Source: a bacterium (lineage in GTDB: Bacteria; Ratteibacteria; UBA8468; B48-G9; DSTR01). From it: a stretch of 64,000 bases of DNA. Location of the stretch: assembly GCA_029551285.1 (NCBI GenBank), contig JAKPFT010000062.1:18017-82016 (forward strand), given 5' to 3'. Below, piece by piece: positions 39,913 to 49,813 of this stretch. The notes under the pieces are model-generated. The model was not told the origin of the DNA and searched no databases. It was given only the letters and a program-made list of their open reading frames with translations. Position numbers and translations under genes: made by a program. Each line of letters opens with the position of its first letter. Position 1 is the first letter of the stretch.

Positions 39913-41405
39913 TCTCTTCCTGCGGTCAGCAAAAAGCGGCCGAGGATAAAGATGGGGATGAACTCCAGACGGCCACACCACATTTGAAAGATGTACCAGA
40001 TTTTAAGCAGCACCGGCATGTTACTGCTGGTCAGTCCTGCAGAAAGCCCGACATTAGCAGAAGCCGAAACCGATTCAAACAGACTGGGCACAAAGTCGTA
40101 GCCAAACAGCGTTCCCAGCAGGGCGCCAGAGAGGTAAAGTGCCAGATAACACACAGCCATGGTCAGGGCTACCCGCATCTGACGGTCGTCCACCGGTAGA
40201 TTCCTCTGGTGATGAAACCTTTCCTGAATGCTGGCTCCTTCTGGATAGGCGAATCTTCTTACTTCCTGCCGCACACTCTTGAAGAACAGGCCAGTCCGGA
40301 GAGCCTTAATGCCGCCGGAAGTGGAATTGGTACACCCACCCAGACCCATGGCAAAAATTATTCCCATAAGCGTCAGCTGACTCCATCCAGCCAGTTCCGT
40401 GACCGTTATGTTGGAAAACCCCACGCCGGTATGTCCGGAAACCAACTGGTAAAAGGTAGAACGGAAAAAAGACCAGAGGCCCGGATAACGCGAAACAGAA
40501 TGTCCAAATCCTGCCAATGCCAGCACATAAGTAACAACGATGCTGCCAAGTAAGACTTTGAGTTCGTAGTTTTCCTTCAACTCCCGGAAGTGGCCTGTCC
40601 AGATAGAGTAATGAACAGTGAAGGAAATGGCGCCCAGAAGGAAAAAGATAATGGTGAGCATTTCAAAGGCAGCATTATGATAGTAAAGGATATTGAGAGA
40701 CTGAGGGGCGAAACCAGCGGTGTCCCAGCCGGCCATGAAGATGCAGATGCCGTGGAAAAGGGCCCGGGGAAGGTTTACTCCGGACAGAACCAGGCATCCG
40801 GACAGAAGGCCTGAGCCTAAAACAAGATAAAAGCAGCTCACCAGCCAGATAAAATAAGCGGTGGTCCGCACATTCGGCAAAATGCGGGCATCGCGGGCTT
40901 CTCCGACATATACTCTGAAGGCTCCGGAACCTCTGAAAAGAAAAATAACTGCGACCAGAATGATGCCCTGTCCACCAATAAAGCACATGAAGTGACGCCA
41001 GAAGTTATGAGCGGTGGAAAGGTGGTCAAGGTCCTGGACCAGAACCAGTCCTGTGGTCGCATAGGCACTCATACATTCAAAGCAGGCGTCAAGGTAGGAA
41101 AGGAAGTGACCGCTAAGATAGAGCGGAAGAGCCGAAAGAAACATCGCCACCAGCCAGGTAAGGGCGACCAAGACCATACCCTGACGCCAGTTAATTTCTT
41201 CTACCGGAGGAAATAAGGTGGAAAGAATAGCGCCTAAAATTAGGGAGAGCTCCACAGAAAGAAGAAAATCAGGTACGGCTGCCCATTCCTGCAGAACGAT
41301 GGCCAGCAGTAAAGGTAATCCCTGAAGGAAACCAAGCAGAAAGACCATTCGGCCCAGATAATAACCGACCGTGCTGATGTCTTCCCGGCTGAAATTCGGA
41401 ATCAT
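39909..41405 (-). CDS. trkH: Potassium uptake channel subunit (TrkH/KtrB family)
   Basis: A 498-residue integral membrane protein with the four-repeat M1-P-M2 layout of Trk/Ktr transporters. Selectivity-filter-like loops are seen as MSAYATTGLV, GWDTAGFAPQSL, SGHTGVGFSNI and SASANVGLSAGL; the conserved filter glycines are present in each. GLGGCTNSTSGGIKALR is the typical cytoplasmic segment near the third repeat. It imports K+ together with the TrkA-type RCK proteins upstream. ATGA overlaps join it to a 48-aa microprotein before and an OB-like gene after. Confidence 0.93.
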   Translation of the reverse strand: MIPNFSREDISTVGYYLGRMVFLLGFLQGLPLLLAIVLQEWAAVPDFLLSVELSLILGAILSTLFPPVEEINWRQGMVLVALTWLVAMFLSALPLYLSGHFLSYLDACFECMSAYATTGLVLVQDLDHLSTAHNFWRHFMCFIGGQGIILVAVIFLFRGSGAFRVYVGEARDARILPNVRTTAYFIWLVSCFYLVLGSGLLSGCLVLSGVNLPRALFHGICIFMAGWDTAGFAPQSLNILYYHNAAFEMLTIIFFLLGAISFTVHYSIWTGHFRELKENYELKVLLGSIVVTYVLALAGFGHSVSRYPGLWSFFRSTFYQLVSGHTGVGFSNITVTELAGWSQLTLMGIIFAMGLGGCTNSTSGGIKALRTGLFFKSVRQEVRRFAYPEGASIQERFHHQRNLPVDDRQMRVALTMAVCYLALYLSGALLGTLFGYDFVPSLFESVSASANVGLSAGLTSSNMPVLLKIWYIFQMWCGRLEFIPIFILGRFLLTAGRE

Positions 41406-41548
41406 GTAACCAGCAGGTAGAAAAAGTAAAAGACCGCGCTGATCATGAGGGCCAAAAGGCAGACCAGTAACGGGTAAATCATTTCCAGACAGATACCGGC
41501 CCAGGCCTTAAGCAAGACCATGACGTAATGCCAGAGATTTCTCTTCAT
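41402..41548 (-). CDS. 48-residue single-span membrane microprotein between trkA and trkH
   Basis: Missing from the ORF track because it is under 60 residues. I translated it codon by codon: 48 residues, beginning MKRNLWHYVMVLLKAWAG and ending AVFYFFYLLVT, with a long hydrophobic stretch over about residues 24-48 and a basic, aromatic N-terminus. Its ATG overlaps the trkA stop (ATGA) and its TGA overlaps the trkH ATG (ATGA), so it is tiled perfectly into the operon. It may be a small accessory subunit of the K+ transporter, as KdpF is for Kdp; that is inference. Confidence 0.75.
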   Translation of the reverse strand: MKRNLWHYVMVLLKAWAGICLEMIYPLLVCLLALMISAVFYFFYLLVT

Positions 41549-42207
41549 GTTGTCTCGCCAATGAAGGCGTGAAGAAGTTCTTTTTCGTTTTCTACCTTGG
41601 TCAGGGCAATAACCTCATCTCCTGCCTGAAAGGCAAGCTCGCCTCTGGGAATGATAAACTCATCTCCCCTCAGGATCGCTACCAGAACTGTATCCTCGGG
41701 AAGCCTTATGGCCTTGAGTGGCTGATGCAAAACCGGTGAGCCCTCGGGCAGGTCAACCCGAACCAGAGAAAGTTTTCCCCGCTTGAAGGCGCAAAGATTA
41801 ATCATGTCCTCAAGGGAGACTTCTTCTTCAATAATTTTGGCAATAATTGCGGTGCTATCCACGGCAATATCAACACCTAACTGGAAGAAAATTTTTTCGT
41901 GGCGGGGGTCATTGATGCGGGCCACGGTGCGGCGTACCTTGAAAACGTCTTTCGCCAGTTGACAGATAATCAGGTTGTCCTCATCTTTTCCGGTTACCGC
42001 GGCGATGACATCGGCCGTTTTTATTCCGGCTTGCATCAATGTGTCGACCTGGCAGCCGTCACCCTCAATGATGAGTATTCGGGGATTACCGGCCAGTATT
42101 TCCACCCGTCGAGGATTTTTCTCAATCAGGGTGACGTAGTTATTTTCAGCCAGACGTTCAGCCAGAAAGGCTCCAACCTGTCCACCACCAACAATAATTA
42201 TTTTCAT
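41545..42207 (-). CDS. trkA: Trk/Ktr potassium uptake regulatory subunit TrkA (second copy in operon)
   Basis: A 220-residue RCK protein. The Rossmann domain begins MKIIIVGGGQVGAFLAERL and carries EGDGCQVDTLMQAGI, with the NAD(H)/ATP-binding acidic residue region VTLIEKN. The C-terminal ~80 residues are the TrkA-C/RCK-C domain (VLVAILRGDEFIIPRGELAFQAGDEVIAL). It forms the cytoplasmic gating ring of TrkH. It overlaps the first trkA gene by ATGA; two half-size TrkA proteins here replace the single double-length TrkA of E. coli. Confidence 0.92.
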   Translation of the reverse strand: MKIIIVGGGQVGAFLAERLAENNYVTLIEKNPRRVEILAGNPRILIIEGDGCQVDTLMQAGIKTADVIAAVTGKDEDNLIICQLAKDVFKVRRTVARINDPRHEKIFFQLGVDIAVDSTAIIAKIIEEEVSLEDMINLCAFKRGKLSLVRVDLPEGSPVLHQPLKAIRLPEDTVLVAILRGDEFIIPRGELAFQAGDEVIALTKVENEKELLHAFIGETT

Positions 42208-42848
42208 GTAATCCCCAGAATCTTCCGCACGTGTTTTAATTGAGCAATTTTGACGACGCCAATCAGGCGGTCACCATCGTGAACGACCAGGTTTGCTTCG
42301 GGAAGTAATGGTTCGCCGTGGCGCACGACCAGTGCAACGTAAAACTGATCCGGCAGGTTAAAGGTACTGACCGGACGACCAGCCTTTTCCTTGCTGACGA
42401 TTACCTCCAGCATGCTCACCTGACTGGACTCCAAAATATAGGTGGAGAAATGGCCTTCAATCAACTTATCTCTGATCACTTCCGCTACCAGATAAGAGCC
42501 GTTAATAATTTCATACCCAAGGCCACGGTAAACTTCAGCCTTCACCGGATCAGTCACCCGCACCACCACTTTGGGAACATGAAAGATTCGCCTGGCCACC
42601 TGTCCGATTACCAGGTTCACATTATCATCACTACTTACGGCCGCCAGCGCATCACAACGTTCAATTCCAGCCTCGCGAAGAACATCCAGGTCCATTCCGC
42701 TTCCGGTGATGGTCAGGCCGTTAAAAACAGGTTTGAGGCTCTCAAAACTCTGGCTGTTACGGTCAATGATGGCTACATTATGCTCCTCGGAAAGAATCCT
42801 GGCCAGGTGAGCACCTACCTTGCCACAGCCGACCACGATAAAGTACAT
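42204..42848 (-). CDS. trkA: Trk/Ktr potassium uptake regulatory subunit TrkA (first copy in operon)
   Basis: A 214-residue RCK protein, paralogous to its neighbour: MYFIVVGCGKVGAHLARIL at the start, ITGSGMDLDVLREAGIERCDALAAVSSDDNVNLV in the middle, and a TrkA-C domain (YVALVVRHGEPLLPEANLVVHDGDRLIGV) at the end. The two copies probably form a mixed gating ring. It lies 14 bp after thrB, so the K+ genes appear to belong to the same transcription unit as the trp and thr genes. Confidence 0.92.
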   Translation of the reverse strand: MYFIVVGCGKVGAHLARILSEEHNVAIIDRNSQSFESLKPVFNGLTITGSGMDLDVLREAGIERCDALAAVSSDDNVNLVIGQVARRIFHVPKVVVRVTDPVKAEVYRGLGYEIINGSYLVAEVIRDKLIEGHFSTYILESSQVSMLEVIVSKEKAGRPVSTFNLPDQFYVALVVRHGEPLLPEANLVVHDGDRLIGVVKIAQLKHVRKILGIT

Positions 42849-42862
42849 TGTTCGCCGCCTGG

Positions 42863-43774
42863 TTAAATTTGTCCGGAGATTTTACGATTACAATGCCAGG
42901 TGGTTTTGCCGCCCAGGGCGACCACTTTCACCTGGCCAGTCCACCTTTTCTCAAGAAGCAACTTCCGCCAGTTCTTCTCCACCTTGCGGGTACCCTGGCA
43001 GCAGATGGCAGCCACTGAAGGACCGGCCCCGCTTAAACAACACCCGCTGGCTCCACTGGCCAGGGCTGTCCGGCAAAGTGGCACCAGATGAGGATATAAC
43101 TTCGCCCGGTACGGCTGGTGCAGGGCATCCTCCATGCCTGTTTTCAAATAGTACCCTTTTTGCTCCAGAAAAGCAAGGGTTAAAAAGGCGCACCGGCTGA
43201 TATTGAAAGTGGCTTGCTGGCGGTCAATTTTCCCGGGCAGAATCTGTCTGGCCTGCCGGGTTGGGTAGCCTTTTTCCGGCAGGAAGATGACAGCCTTCCA
43301 GCCAGCCGGGACAGGAATACTGCGGTAAAGAAGCCGGTCACTGGCAGCCACCAGGACAAAACCACCCAGTAAACTGGCGGCAACATTGTCAGGGTGCTTC
43401 TCCATTCTCAGACAGCAGGAAAGAACCTCCTCAGTATCCACCGGTCGGCCAGCAAGGAGAAAGGCAGCCAGTACACCAGCGACAACGGCGCTTCCGCTAC
43501 CGCCCAGACCGGCCCCTGGAGGAATTCTGTTTGTTATCACCAGACGGAGGGGCAACACCGGCTGCTGGAGAATTTTGCGCGTCTGGGCATAAGCCTGCCA
43601 GACAAGATTGCTCTTGTCTCCGGGCAGTCGGGGGTCGTCAACCCTGATGGAAAGTTGTCTGGCTGTCCTGACCCGATAGGTAGAAAAAAGTCTTAAACTG
43701 ACAGCCGCACAGTCAAAACCACTGCCGAGGTTGCCAATACTGGCCGGAACAGAAATTATGAATTCAGATTCCAT
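42863..43774 (-). CDS. thrB: Homoserine kinase
   Basis: ThrB phosphorylates homoserine on the way to threonine. The 303-residue GHMP kinase has the N-terminal PASIGNLGSGFDCAAVSL, the ATP loop RIPPGAGLGGSGSAVVAGV and the C-terminal GASGCCLSGAGPSVAAIC. The length is standard. It follows hom by 18 bp. Threonine synthase (thrC) is not in the window. Confidence 0.94.
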   Translation of the reverse strand: MESEFIISVPASIGNLGSGFDCAAVSLRLFSTYRVRTARQLSIRVDDPRLPGDKSNLVWQAYAQTRKILQQPVLPLRLVITNRIPPGAGLGGSGSAVVAGVLAAFLLAGRPVDTEEVLSCCLRMEKHPDNVAASLLGGFVLVAASDRLLYRSIPVPAGWKAVIFLPEKGYPTRQARQILPGKIDRQQATFNISRCAFLTLAFLEQKGYYLKTGMEDALHQPYRAKLYPHLVPLCRTALASGASGCCLSGAGPSVAAICCQGTRKVEKNWRKLLLEKRWTGQVKVVALGGKTTWHCNRKISGQI

Positions 43775-43792
43775 GGAGAAAAAGGTTTACGT

Positions 43793-45070
43793 TTATTCCA
43801 CCAGTCGCAGCCGGACAGTAGGCTGGCGAATAGCCTTGAGAGCATCAATGCTCTTGAGCGCCTGGCGAAAAGATTTTTCGGAGGCCTGGTGGGTAAGCAT
43901 TACAATGGGGACTGCCTGCCGGGGATTCTCTTGCTTCTGGATGACAGAGGCAATGCTGATATTGTTCTGGCCAAGTATCTGGGCAATGCTGGCCAACACT
44001 CCGGGCCGGTCTACGGCGGTGAAGCGCAGATAGCAGCGGGAAAGAGAATCAGCACTATCCATCAGTGAAAGAACTTTGTTTTCTGGCCAGCGCAGGCTGG
44101 CGAATCCTCCCTGGCGCAGTTTCAATCCGATCTCCACCACGTCAGCCACCACCGCACTGGCCGCCGCCTTGCCTCCGGCTCCTTCCCCAAAGAGGAGGCT
44201 GCGACCAATCAGGTCCCCTTCCAGATAGATGGCGTTGTAAACATCTTCCACCAGAGCCAGAAGGTGGTTCGCAGGCAGAAGAGCAGGGTGGACCCGGGCG
44301 TCCAGAACTCCGGATCTGGTATCAGCCAGAGCCAGAAGTTTTACGCGATAACCCAGTTCGCGAGCGTAAACAATATCTAACTGGCTTAGTTGCTCTATTC
44401 CCTCAACGGGAATTTCGCGCCAGGAGATAATCTTGTGGAAGAGATAACGAATTAGAATGCCAAGTTTGTGGGCGGTATCCACCCCGCAGAGGTCAAGGGC
44501 AGGATTGGCCTCAGCGTATCCCTGCTTCCTGGCTTTCTCCAGAGCGTGAGCAAACTCCATTCCTTCCAGACTCATCCGGGAAAGGATGTAGTTAGTAGTT
44601 CCGTTGAGGATGGCCAGCATCCGTTTTATGGAAGTGCCCACAAAGCTCTCGCGGACTGTCTTGATAATCGGAATGGCTCCTCCAACGCTGGCTTCAAAAC
44701 CAAGATAAACCCGTTTTTCTGCAGCCAGGTTCATCAATTCCTCGCCGTGCTCTGATAAAAGTGCCTTGTTGGCGGTGACGACGCTTTTTCCCTGACTGAG
44801 GGCAGTCTTTACCAGAGAATAAGCTGGCTGCAGGCCTCCGATTAGTTCCACCAGGATATCCACCTCGGTTTCTCTCAGCATCCGGTGAACGTCGGTAAAA
44901 AAAGGAGGGCCAGTTAGAGGTTTTTTCTCCGGAGCCGCATCAGCCGCTGCGACAAGGTCAAAGCGCAGGCCTGTTTTCTGCAGGAGAGCGGCTCGCCTCT
45001 GGCGCAGAATTCTTATAAACTGGGCACCCACAGTACCACAACCGGCCACGGCCACGCGGATGTTTTTCAT
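43793..45070 (-). CDS. hom: Homoserine dehydrogenase with ACT domain
   Basis: Hom reduces aspartate semialdehyde to homoserine with NAD(P)H, at the branch to threonine and methionine. The 425-residue protein has the Rossmann loop VAVAGCGTVGAQFI, the catalytic-domain segments ANKALLSEHGEEL, GTTNYILSRM and ANPALDLCGVDTAHKL, and a C-terminal ACT domain (RFTAVDRPGVLASIAQILGQNNISI) that usually senses threonine. This is the stand-alone bacterial form without aspartokinase. It is the ninth gene of the trp-thr-K+ array. Confidence 0.95.
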   Translation of the reverse strand: MKNIRVAVAGCGTVGAQFIRILRQRRAALLQKTGLRFDLVAAADAAPEKKPLTGPPFFTDVHRMLRETEVDILVELIGGLQPAYSLVKTALSQGKSVVTANKALLSEHGEELMNLAAEKRVYLGFEASVGGAIPIIKTVRESFVGTSIKRMLAILNGTTNYILSRMSLEGMEFAHALEKARKQGYAEANPALDLCGVDTAHKLGILIRYLFHKIISWREIPVEGIEQLSQLDIVYARELGYRVKLLALADTRSGVLDARVHPALLPANHLLALVEDVYNAIYLEGDLIGRSLLFGEGAGGKAAASAVVADVVEIGLKLRQGGFASLRWPENKVLSLMDSADSLSRCYLRFTAVDRPGVLASIAQILGQNNISIASVIQKQENPRQAVPIVMLTHQASEKSFRQALKSIDALKAIRQPTVRLRLVE

Positions 45071-45071
45071 T

Positions 45072-45851
45072 TCAATAAGAGCGGTAAAGCCTTCCGGGGG
45101 TGGAAGTTTCCTGAAATTGAGGCTCTTTGAAGAATAACTGACTCTGCAGCGCCATTAATGTTCTTTCGCGATCTTCGTCAGGGGTTAAAGTCTTTTGCTT
45201 TCTCAGCTGGCGGGCGCGGCCCAGATACATCTTACTGGCCGAATAATTAACCTGAGCGTCCTGACCGGCCAGTCCCTGCCTGGCCGTTTTCTCGGCCAGT
45301 TCCAGACAGGCCAGGTACTCGTTAAGGTAACTTCTAACTAAGAGTTTGTCCCACCGCGTCTGAATGGCCGGAAGGCGGGGAATTTTTCTCAACTGCTCTC
45401 TGATATGTTGGTATTGAAAAATGTCCTGGGCCAGTTTTTCCAGTTTAGTCAACCGGGAAAGGTAAAGCCTGGTGTCCATCTGTCTCAGTAATTCTTTGAC
45501 CTCCTCCTCGGAGAAGTGATAGGTTCTCGCCAGCGCCAGGGCTTGTTCTCCCAGAGAGTGAAGGCTCCCGTAACAGCCGGTCTGAATAAGTTTCTTCATT
45601 TCGGCGAGGAGCTGTTCAAATTCCTTTTTCTTTTCTTGCAGAATTCTTTCCTGCTTTTTCCTGGCCTCTTCTTCGGCCAGGCGTTTTTGCTCCTCGGCCT
45701 GCCGTCTGGCCTGCTCCCTGCGGTAGTTATGGTAAAAGAGGTAGCCATTGAAGGCCACCAGTATCAACGCCAAAATCAGGAGTATCTTCTTTAAAAGGGA
45801 CTTTTTCCCTTTTGACGGTGCCGCAGGCAGTGTTTTTTTTGTTTCACTCAT
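45072..45851 (-). CDS. Membrane-anchored coiled-coil protein of unknown function
   Basis: I do not recognise this 259-residue protein. A short basic N-terminus is followed by one membrane helix (LLILALILVAFNGYLFY, about residues 25-41), then a strongly charged coiled coil (RREQARRQAEEQKRLAEEEA onward, to about residue 90), then a helical domain with several LEKLAQ and LLVRSYLNEYLACLELAEK-like segments. It would be anchored in the inner membrane with the coiled coil outside. It overlaps trpA by 8 bp and ends 1 bp before hom; nothing in it suggests amino acid synthesis. Confidence 0.75.
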   Translation of the reverse strand: MSETKKTLPAAPSKGKKSLLKKILLILALILVAFNGYLFYHNYRREQARRQAEEQKRLAEEEARKKQERILQEKKKEFEQLLAEMKKLIQTGCYGSLHSLGEQALALARTYHFSEEEVKELLRQMDTRLYLSRLTKLEKLAQDIFQYQHIREQLRKIPRLPAIQTRWDKLLVRSYLNEYLACLELAEKTARQGLAGQDAQVNYSASKMYLGRARQLRKQKTLTPDEDRERTLMALQSQLFFKEPQFQETSTPGRLYRSY

Positions 45852-46632
45852 GATTGGTAAGAAAGACCTTAAAGTTTGCCATGGACTTTTCCACTTCCTC
45901 TATTTTACCATCAGCCAGTCTTCTCAGGAAATAACTACCGATAATAACCGCATCTACATGGGGTGCCAGGTACTTAATCTGTTCTGGAGTAGAAACACCG
46001 AAGCCCACTGCCAGGGGAAGCCGGGTAAGGTTTCTCAGCTGTTTAAGACACTTTATCAGCAGCGGGTCAAACGATTTTCGCTCACCGGTGACGCCGGCTA
46101 CCGAGACGACGTAAAGAAAGCCTGAGGCCAGACGAACAATGCGTTTCATCCGGGCTAACGGTGTGAAGGGGGTAACAAACTGAATCAGGTCAATGTTTTG
46201 CTCCCTTAGAAGACTTCTGAGCGGTTCTGATTCTTCCAGACTCAGGTCCGGAACAATAATTCCGGACACGCCTGTTTTGCGGCAGTCACGCGCAAAATTT
46301 TTCAGTCCGTACTGGTAAACAGGATTATAGTAAGTCATCAGCAGGTAGGGGATAGAAAGATGTCCGGCCAGGTGCTGGCAGTGCTGAAAAACAAGGCCAA
46401 GATTCATACCCTGTGCCAGAGCAACCTGGGAAGTCTGTTGAATTACCGGTCCATCCGCGATGGGGTCAGAAAAGGGAACCCCGATTTCCAGCAGGTCGGT
46501 CCCCCACTTTTCCACATTTTCCATTAGCCGAAGGCTGGTATTCCGGTCAGGGAAGCCGGCTGTCAGGTAAGTGATTAAGCCCCGTTGGTGCCGGCTGCGC
46601 AGTCTTGAAAATTGTTCAGCGATGGTGCTCAT
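45844..46632 (-). CDS. trpA: Tryptophan synthase alpha chain
   Basis: TrpA cleaves indole-3-glycerol phosphate to indole, which is channelled to TrpB. The 262-residue TIM barrel has [11 protein letters not shown], the catalytic Glu in [19 protein letters not shown], the catalytic Asp in [12 protein letters not shown], and [15 protein letters not shown] and [10 protein letters not shown] for phosphate binding. It overlaps trpB by ATGA. Confidence 0.96.
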   Translation of the reverse strand: MSTIAEQFSRLRSRHQRGLITYLTAGFPDRNTSLRLMENVEKWGTDLLEIGVPFSDPIADGPVIQQTSQVALAQGMNLGLVFQHCQHLAGHLSIPYLLMTYYNPVYQYGLKNFARDCRKTGVSGIIVPDLSLEESEPLRSLLREQNIDLIQFVTPFTPLARMKRIVRLASGFLYVVSVAGVTGERKSFDPLLIKCLKQLRNLTRLPLAVGFGVSTPEQIKYLAPHVDAVIIGSYFLRRLADGKIEEVEKSMANFKVFLTNHE

Positions 46633-47813
46633 TCCTTTCCCTCAATCTTAGCCACTTCGGCCACATCTTTATCCCCCCGGCCGGAGAGATTGACGATGAC
46701 GATATCCCTTTTTCTAAAACGGCGCCGGTTCTTTATGACCCAGGCAAGCGCGTGGGCTGACTCAAGAGCCGGGATAATACCTTCTTTCTCGCACAGAAGG
46801 TGGAAGGCCCGGAGGGCTTCTGAATCAGTAACCGCTGTGTAACTTGCCCGACCAATTTCCCTGTAGTAGGAATGCTCCGGTCCAACCCCGGGATAATCCA
46901 GACCAGCGGAAACAGAGTGGGTGGAAGCGATCTGGCCATTTTTATCCTGAAGGACATAACTGAAACTTCCGTGGAGAACTCCGGGCCGACCACGACACAG
47001 GGTGGCGGCATGAAAACCACTGGCCAGCCCGCGGCCGGCAGCTTCCACTCCGATGAAGCGGACCTCGCGGTGCCGACGGAAAGGGTGAAAAAGACCGAGA
47101 CTATTACTGCCGCCGCCGACGCAGGCGACAAGGTAATCCGGCAGCCGGCCTGCCTGTTCTAAGATTTGACGTTTTGCCTCACGGCCGATGACGGCCTGAA
47201 AATTTCTGACGATAAGGGGGTAAGGGTGGGGGCCGGCTACGGTTCCAAAGACATAATGCGTGTAAGGGAAACTGGCAATCCAGTCACGCATGGTTTCATT
47301 AATGGCGTCTTTCAATGTTTTGCTGCCGCTGCGCACCGGAATAACTTCTGCTCCCAATAATTTCATCCGGACGACATTGAGATGTTGTCGTTGCCAGTCA
47401 AGTTCCCCCATGTAGATAGAGCATTTCATCCCGAAAAGGGCCGCCACGGTAGCCGTGGCTACCCCATGCTGGCCGGCTCCGGTTTCCGCGATAAGTCGTT
47501 TCTTATGGCACCACCTGGCCAGCAGGGCCTGACCGAGGGTGTTGTTGATCTTATGGGCTCCGGTAAAGGCTAAATCTTCTCGTTTCAGGTAGACTTCACA
47601 CCCGATAAAACGGCTGAACCTTTCCGCCAGAAAAAGTGGTGTTGGCCGGCCCGCATACCGGCGAAGAAGTGACGCTAACTCTTCCTTGAAATCCTTCTGC
47701 CGGGAGAAACGGTAGTAGGCTCGGGCCAGCTCCGTTAAAGCCGGCATAAGCGTTTCCGGAACGAAGCATCCACCAAAGCGTCCAAACCGGCCTTTAGCCG
47801 TCTTTGCTCTCAT
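46629..47813 (-). CDS. trpB: Tryptophan synthase beta chain (TrpB1)
   Basis: TrpB condenses indole with serine using PLP. The protein, 394 residues from the ATG at 47813, has [15 protein letters not shown] at the start, the PLP lysine in [36 protein letters not shown], and the PLP-phosphate loop [14 protein letters not shown]. It is the canonical TrpB1 type that pairs with TrpA, encoded next to it. The track start at 47840 would overlap trpF by 47 bp; the 47813 start still overlaps by 20 bp. The exact start is uncertain. Confidence 0.95.
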   Translation of the reverse strand: MRAKTAKGRFGRFGGCFVPETLMPALTELARAYYRFSRQKDFKEELASLLRRYAGRPTPLFLAERFSRFIGCEVYLKREDLAFTGAHKINNTLGQALLARWCHKKRLIAETGAGQHGVATATVAALFGMKCSIYMGELDWQRQHLNVVRMKLLGAEVIPVRSGSKTLKDAINETMRDWIASFPYTHYVFGTVAGPHPYPLIVRNFQAVIGREAKRQILEQAGRLPDYLVACVGGGSNSLGLFHPFRRHREVRFIGVEAAGRGLASGFHAATLCRGRPGVLHGSFSYVLQDKNGQIASTHSVSAGLDYPGVGPEHSYYREIGRASYTAVTDSEALRAFHLLCEKEGIIPALESAHALAWVIKNRRRFRKRDIVIVNLSGRGDKDVAEVAKIEGKE

Positions 47814-48453
47814 TGGATTCAACTCTGCGAACCTCATCAATCAGTCTGGCCATCAGCCTTTTGCTCTTAACCCCGGGGGAAGTTTCCACGCCGGAGGCGA
47901 CGTCAATGGCATACGGTTTGAACTCACTCAGCAGACGGAAAACATTCCCCGGTTTAATCCCGCCAGCCAGAAAAATCCTCTCCCAGTCCCAGGCAAGAAC
48001 AGTTTTTCTGAGAAACTCCAGGTCAAGCATCCTGCCGGTGCCGCCAGCCATCACCGGTGAGAAACTGTCCAGAAGGAAAAAATCAGCCGGGTATCTGTAA
48101 ATGTTCTCAAGGTCGTGAGGCTGACCGACGCGAATGGCTTTAATAATCATGGTTTGAGGAAACATCTCCTTCAGTTTGGCCACAGTTTCCGGTCCTTCCT
48201 TCCCATGCAACTGAATTCCATCAAGCCTCAGATTTACTGCTGCATCTTTTATGAGAGAAAGGTCGGCGTCAACAAAAACGCCTACTGTCCTGGCCGTAAG
48301 CCTCAAGCCGGTTATTAGCGTTTTAGCCTGCCCGGGGCTCAGATAACGGGGACTGCTCGGCCAAAAATTGAAGCCGACAAAGTCAATACCCAGAGCGAGA
48401 GCCTCTTTTAGGTCCTGCCGTCTTGTGAAACCGCAGATTTTGATGCGAATCAT
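47794..48453 (-). CDS. trpF: Phosphoribosylanthranilate isomerase
   Basis: TrpF converts phosphoribosylanthranilate to CdRP by an Amadori rearrangement. The 219-residue TIM barrel has the general base Cys in [16 protein letters not shown] and [41 protein letters not shown] carrying the general-acid Asp, and [11 protein letters not shown] with [15 protein letters not shown] at the phosphate site. It sits between the two trpB genes and overlaps trpB2 by ATGA. Confidence 0.95.
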   Translation of the reverse strand: MIRIKICGFTRRQDLKEALALGIDFVGFNFWPSSPRYLSPGQAKTLITGLRLTARTVGVFVDADLSLIKDAAVNLRLDGIQLHGKEGPETVAKLKEMFPQTMIIKAIRVGQPHDLENIYRYPADFFLLDSFSPVMAGGTGRMLDLEFLRKTVLAWDWERIFLAGGIKPGNVFRLLSEFKPYAIDVASGVETSPGVKSKRLMARLIDEVRRVESNESKDG

Positions 48454-49793
48454 TCCACTGCTGGAAGCTGGCGCAGTGCCTCTTCAATCTTCTCCCGGGG
48501 ATAGGCGTAATCCTGCAACTGACCCCGGAAATAACTATCGTAGGCGGACAGGTCCAGGAGTCCGTGCCCTGAGTAATTAAACACTATTACCTTGTCCTTT
48601 TCAGCCTTTTGAGCCTCATCAATAGCCGCCTTGATGGCGTGAGAAGTTTCTGGTGCCGGCAGAAATCCTTCTGTTCTGGCGAAGAGCAGGGCGGCCTGAA
48701 AACACTCTGTCTGGTGATAGGCTACCGCTTCAATCAATCCCAGGTCCAGAAGGTGGGAAACGATGGGAGCGGCTCCGTGGTAACGGAGTCCACCTGCATG
48801 AATGCCTGGCGGAATGAAGCCGTGGCCCAGCGTAAACATTTTCAGTAGCGGTGTCGTGCCGGCCGTATCGCCGAAGTCGTACTTATAAAGTCCTCTGGTC
48901 AGGGTGGGACACGACTGCGGTTCCACCGCCAGGAAACGAATTTTCTCACCATCAAGTTTTCTCGGAATAAAGGGAAGAATGAGGCCAGCAAAATTACTTC
49001 CTCCGCCCACACAGCCAATGAGGACATCCGGTTTTTCCCCGATGGAGGCAAGTTGTTTTTCTGTCTCCAGACCGATGACTGTCTGGTGCATCAGAACATG
49101 GTTCAGGACGCTGCCCAGGGAATACTTGGTGTCATCGTGTGTGGCTGCATCCTCAATGGCTTCGGAAATGGCAATGCCCAGGCTGCCGGGACAGTCCGGA
49201 TTTTCCTGCCTGACCTTGCGTCCGAAGTTCGTCTTGTCCGAAGGGGAAGGGTACATCTCCGCACCCCAGGATTGGCACAGGAGTCTGCGGTATGGTTTCT
49301 GTTCGTAGGAAACCTTAACCATGTAAATGGTGCAGGCCACACCAAACATCTTGCAGGCAAAAGCCAGAGCGCTGCCCCACTGACCGGCCCCGGTTTCTGT
49401 AGTAATTCGTTTAACCCCTTCTTTTTTATTGTAGTAAACCTGGGCAATGGCTGTATTGGGCTTGTGAGAACCAGGCGGAGAAAAGGATTCATTCTTGTAA
49501 TAAATCCGGGCCCTGGTCCCTAATGCCTTCTCCAGATTGATGGCCCGGTGCAGCGGTGTCGGCCGGTAAAGGGAGAGGACCTCCCTGACTTCTTCCGGGA
49601 TTTCCACCCACCTGTCTTGAGAGACCTCCTGTTCAATCAGGCCCATCGGAAAGATGGGAGCCAGGTCCTCCGGGCTAATTGGCTTTTTGGTGTCAGGCCT
49701 GATGGGCGGCGGTAATGGCCTGGGCAAATCTGCCTGGACGTTATACCAGGCTTTTGGCAGCCCTTCTTCTGAAAGAAGGATTTTTCTTTCCAT
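48450..49793 (-). CDS. trpB2: TrpB2-type tryptophan synthase beta-like protein
   Basis: A 447-residue PLP enzyme of the TrpB2 group. It is longer than TrpB1 and has the group-typical N-terminus [18 protein letters not shown] and the insertion [17 protein letters not shown]. The PLP lysine is in [16 protein letters not shown], with [20 protein letters not shown] and [13 protein letters not shown] following. Known TrpB2 proteins work without TrpA activation and may salvage indole or act on phosphoserine. The ATG at 49793 has AAAGGAG six bases upstream; the longer track start runs into trpC. Confidence 0.93.
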   Translation of the reverse strand: MERKILLSEEGLPKAWYNVQADLPRPLPPPIRPDTKKPISPEDLAPIFPMGLIEQEVSQDRWVEIPEEVREVLSLYRPTPLHRAINLEKALGTRARIYYKNESFSPPGSHKPNTAIAQVYYNKKEGVKRITTETGAGQWGSALAFACKMFGVACTIYMVKVSYEQKPYRRLLCQSWGAEMYPSPSDKTNFGRKVRQENPDCPGSLGIAISEAIEDAATHDDTKYSLGSVLNHVLMHQTVIGLETEKQLASIGEKPDVLIGCVGGGSNFAGLILPFIPRKLDGEKIRFLAVEPQSCPTLTRGLYKYDFGDTAGTTPLLKMFTLGHGFIPPGIHAGGLRYHGAAPIVSHLLDLGLIEAVAYHQTECFQAALLFARTEGFLPAPETSHAIKAAIDEAQKAEKDKVIVFNYSGHGLLDLSAYDSYFRGQLQDYAYPREKIEEALRQLPAVE

Positions 49794-49813
49794 GCGGTCT
49801 CCTTTGGCCATGA

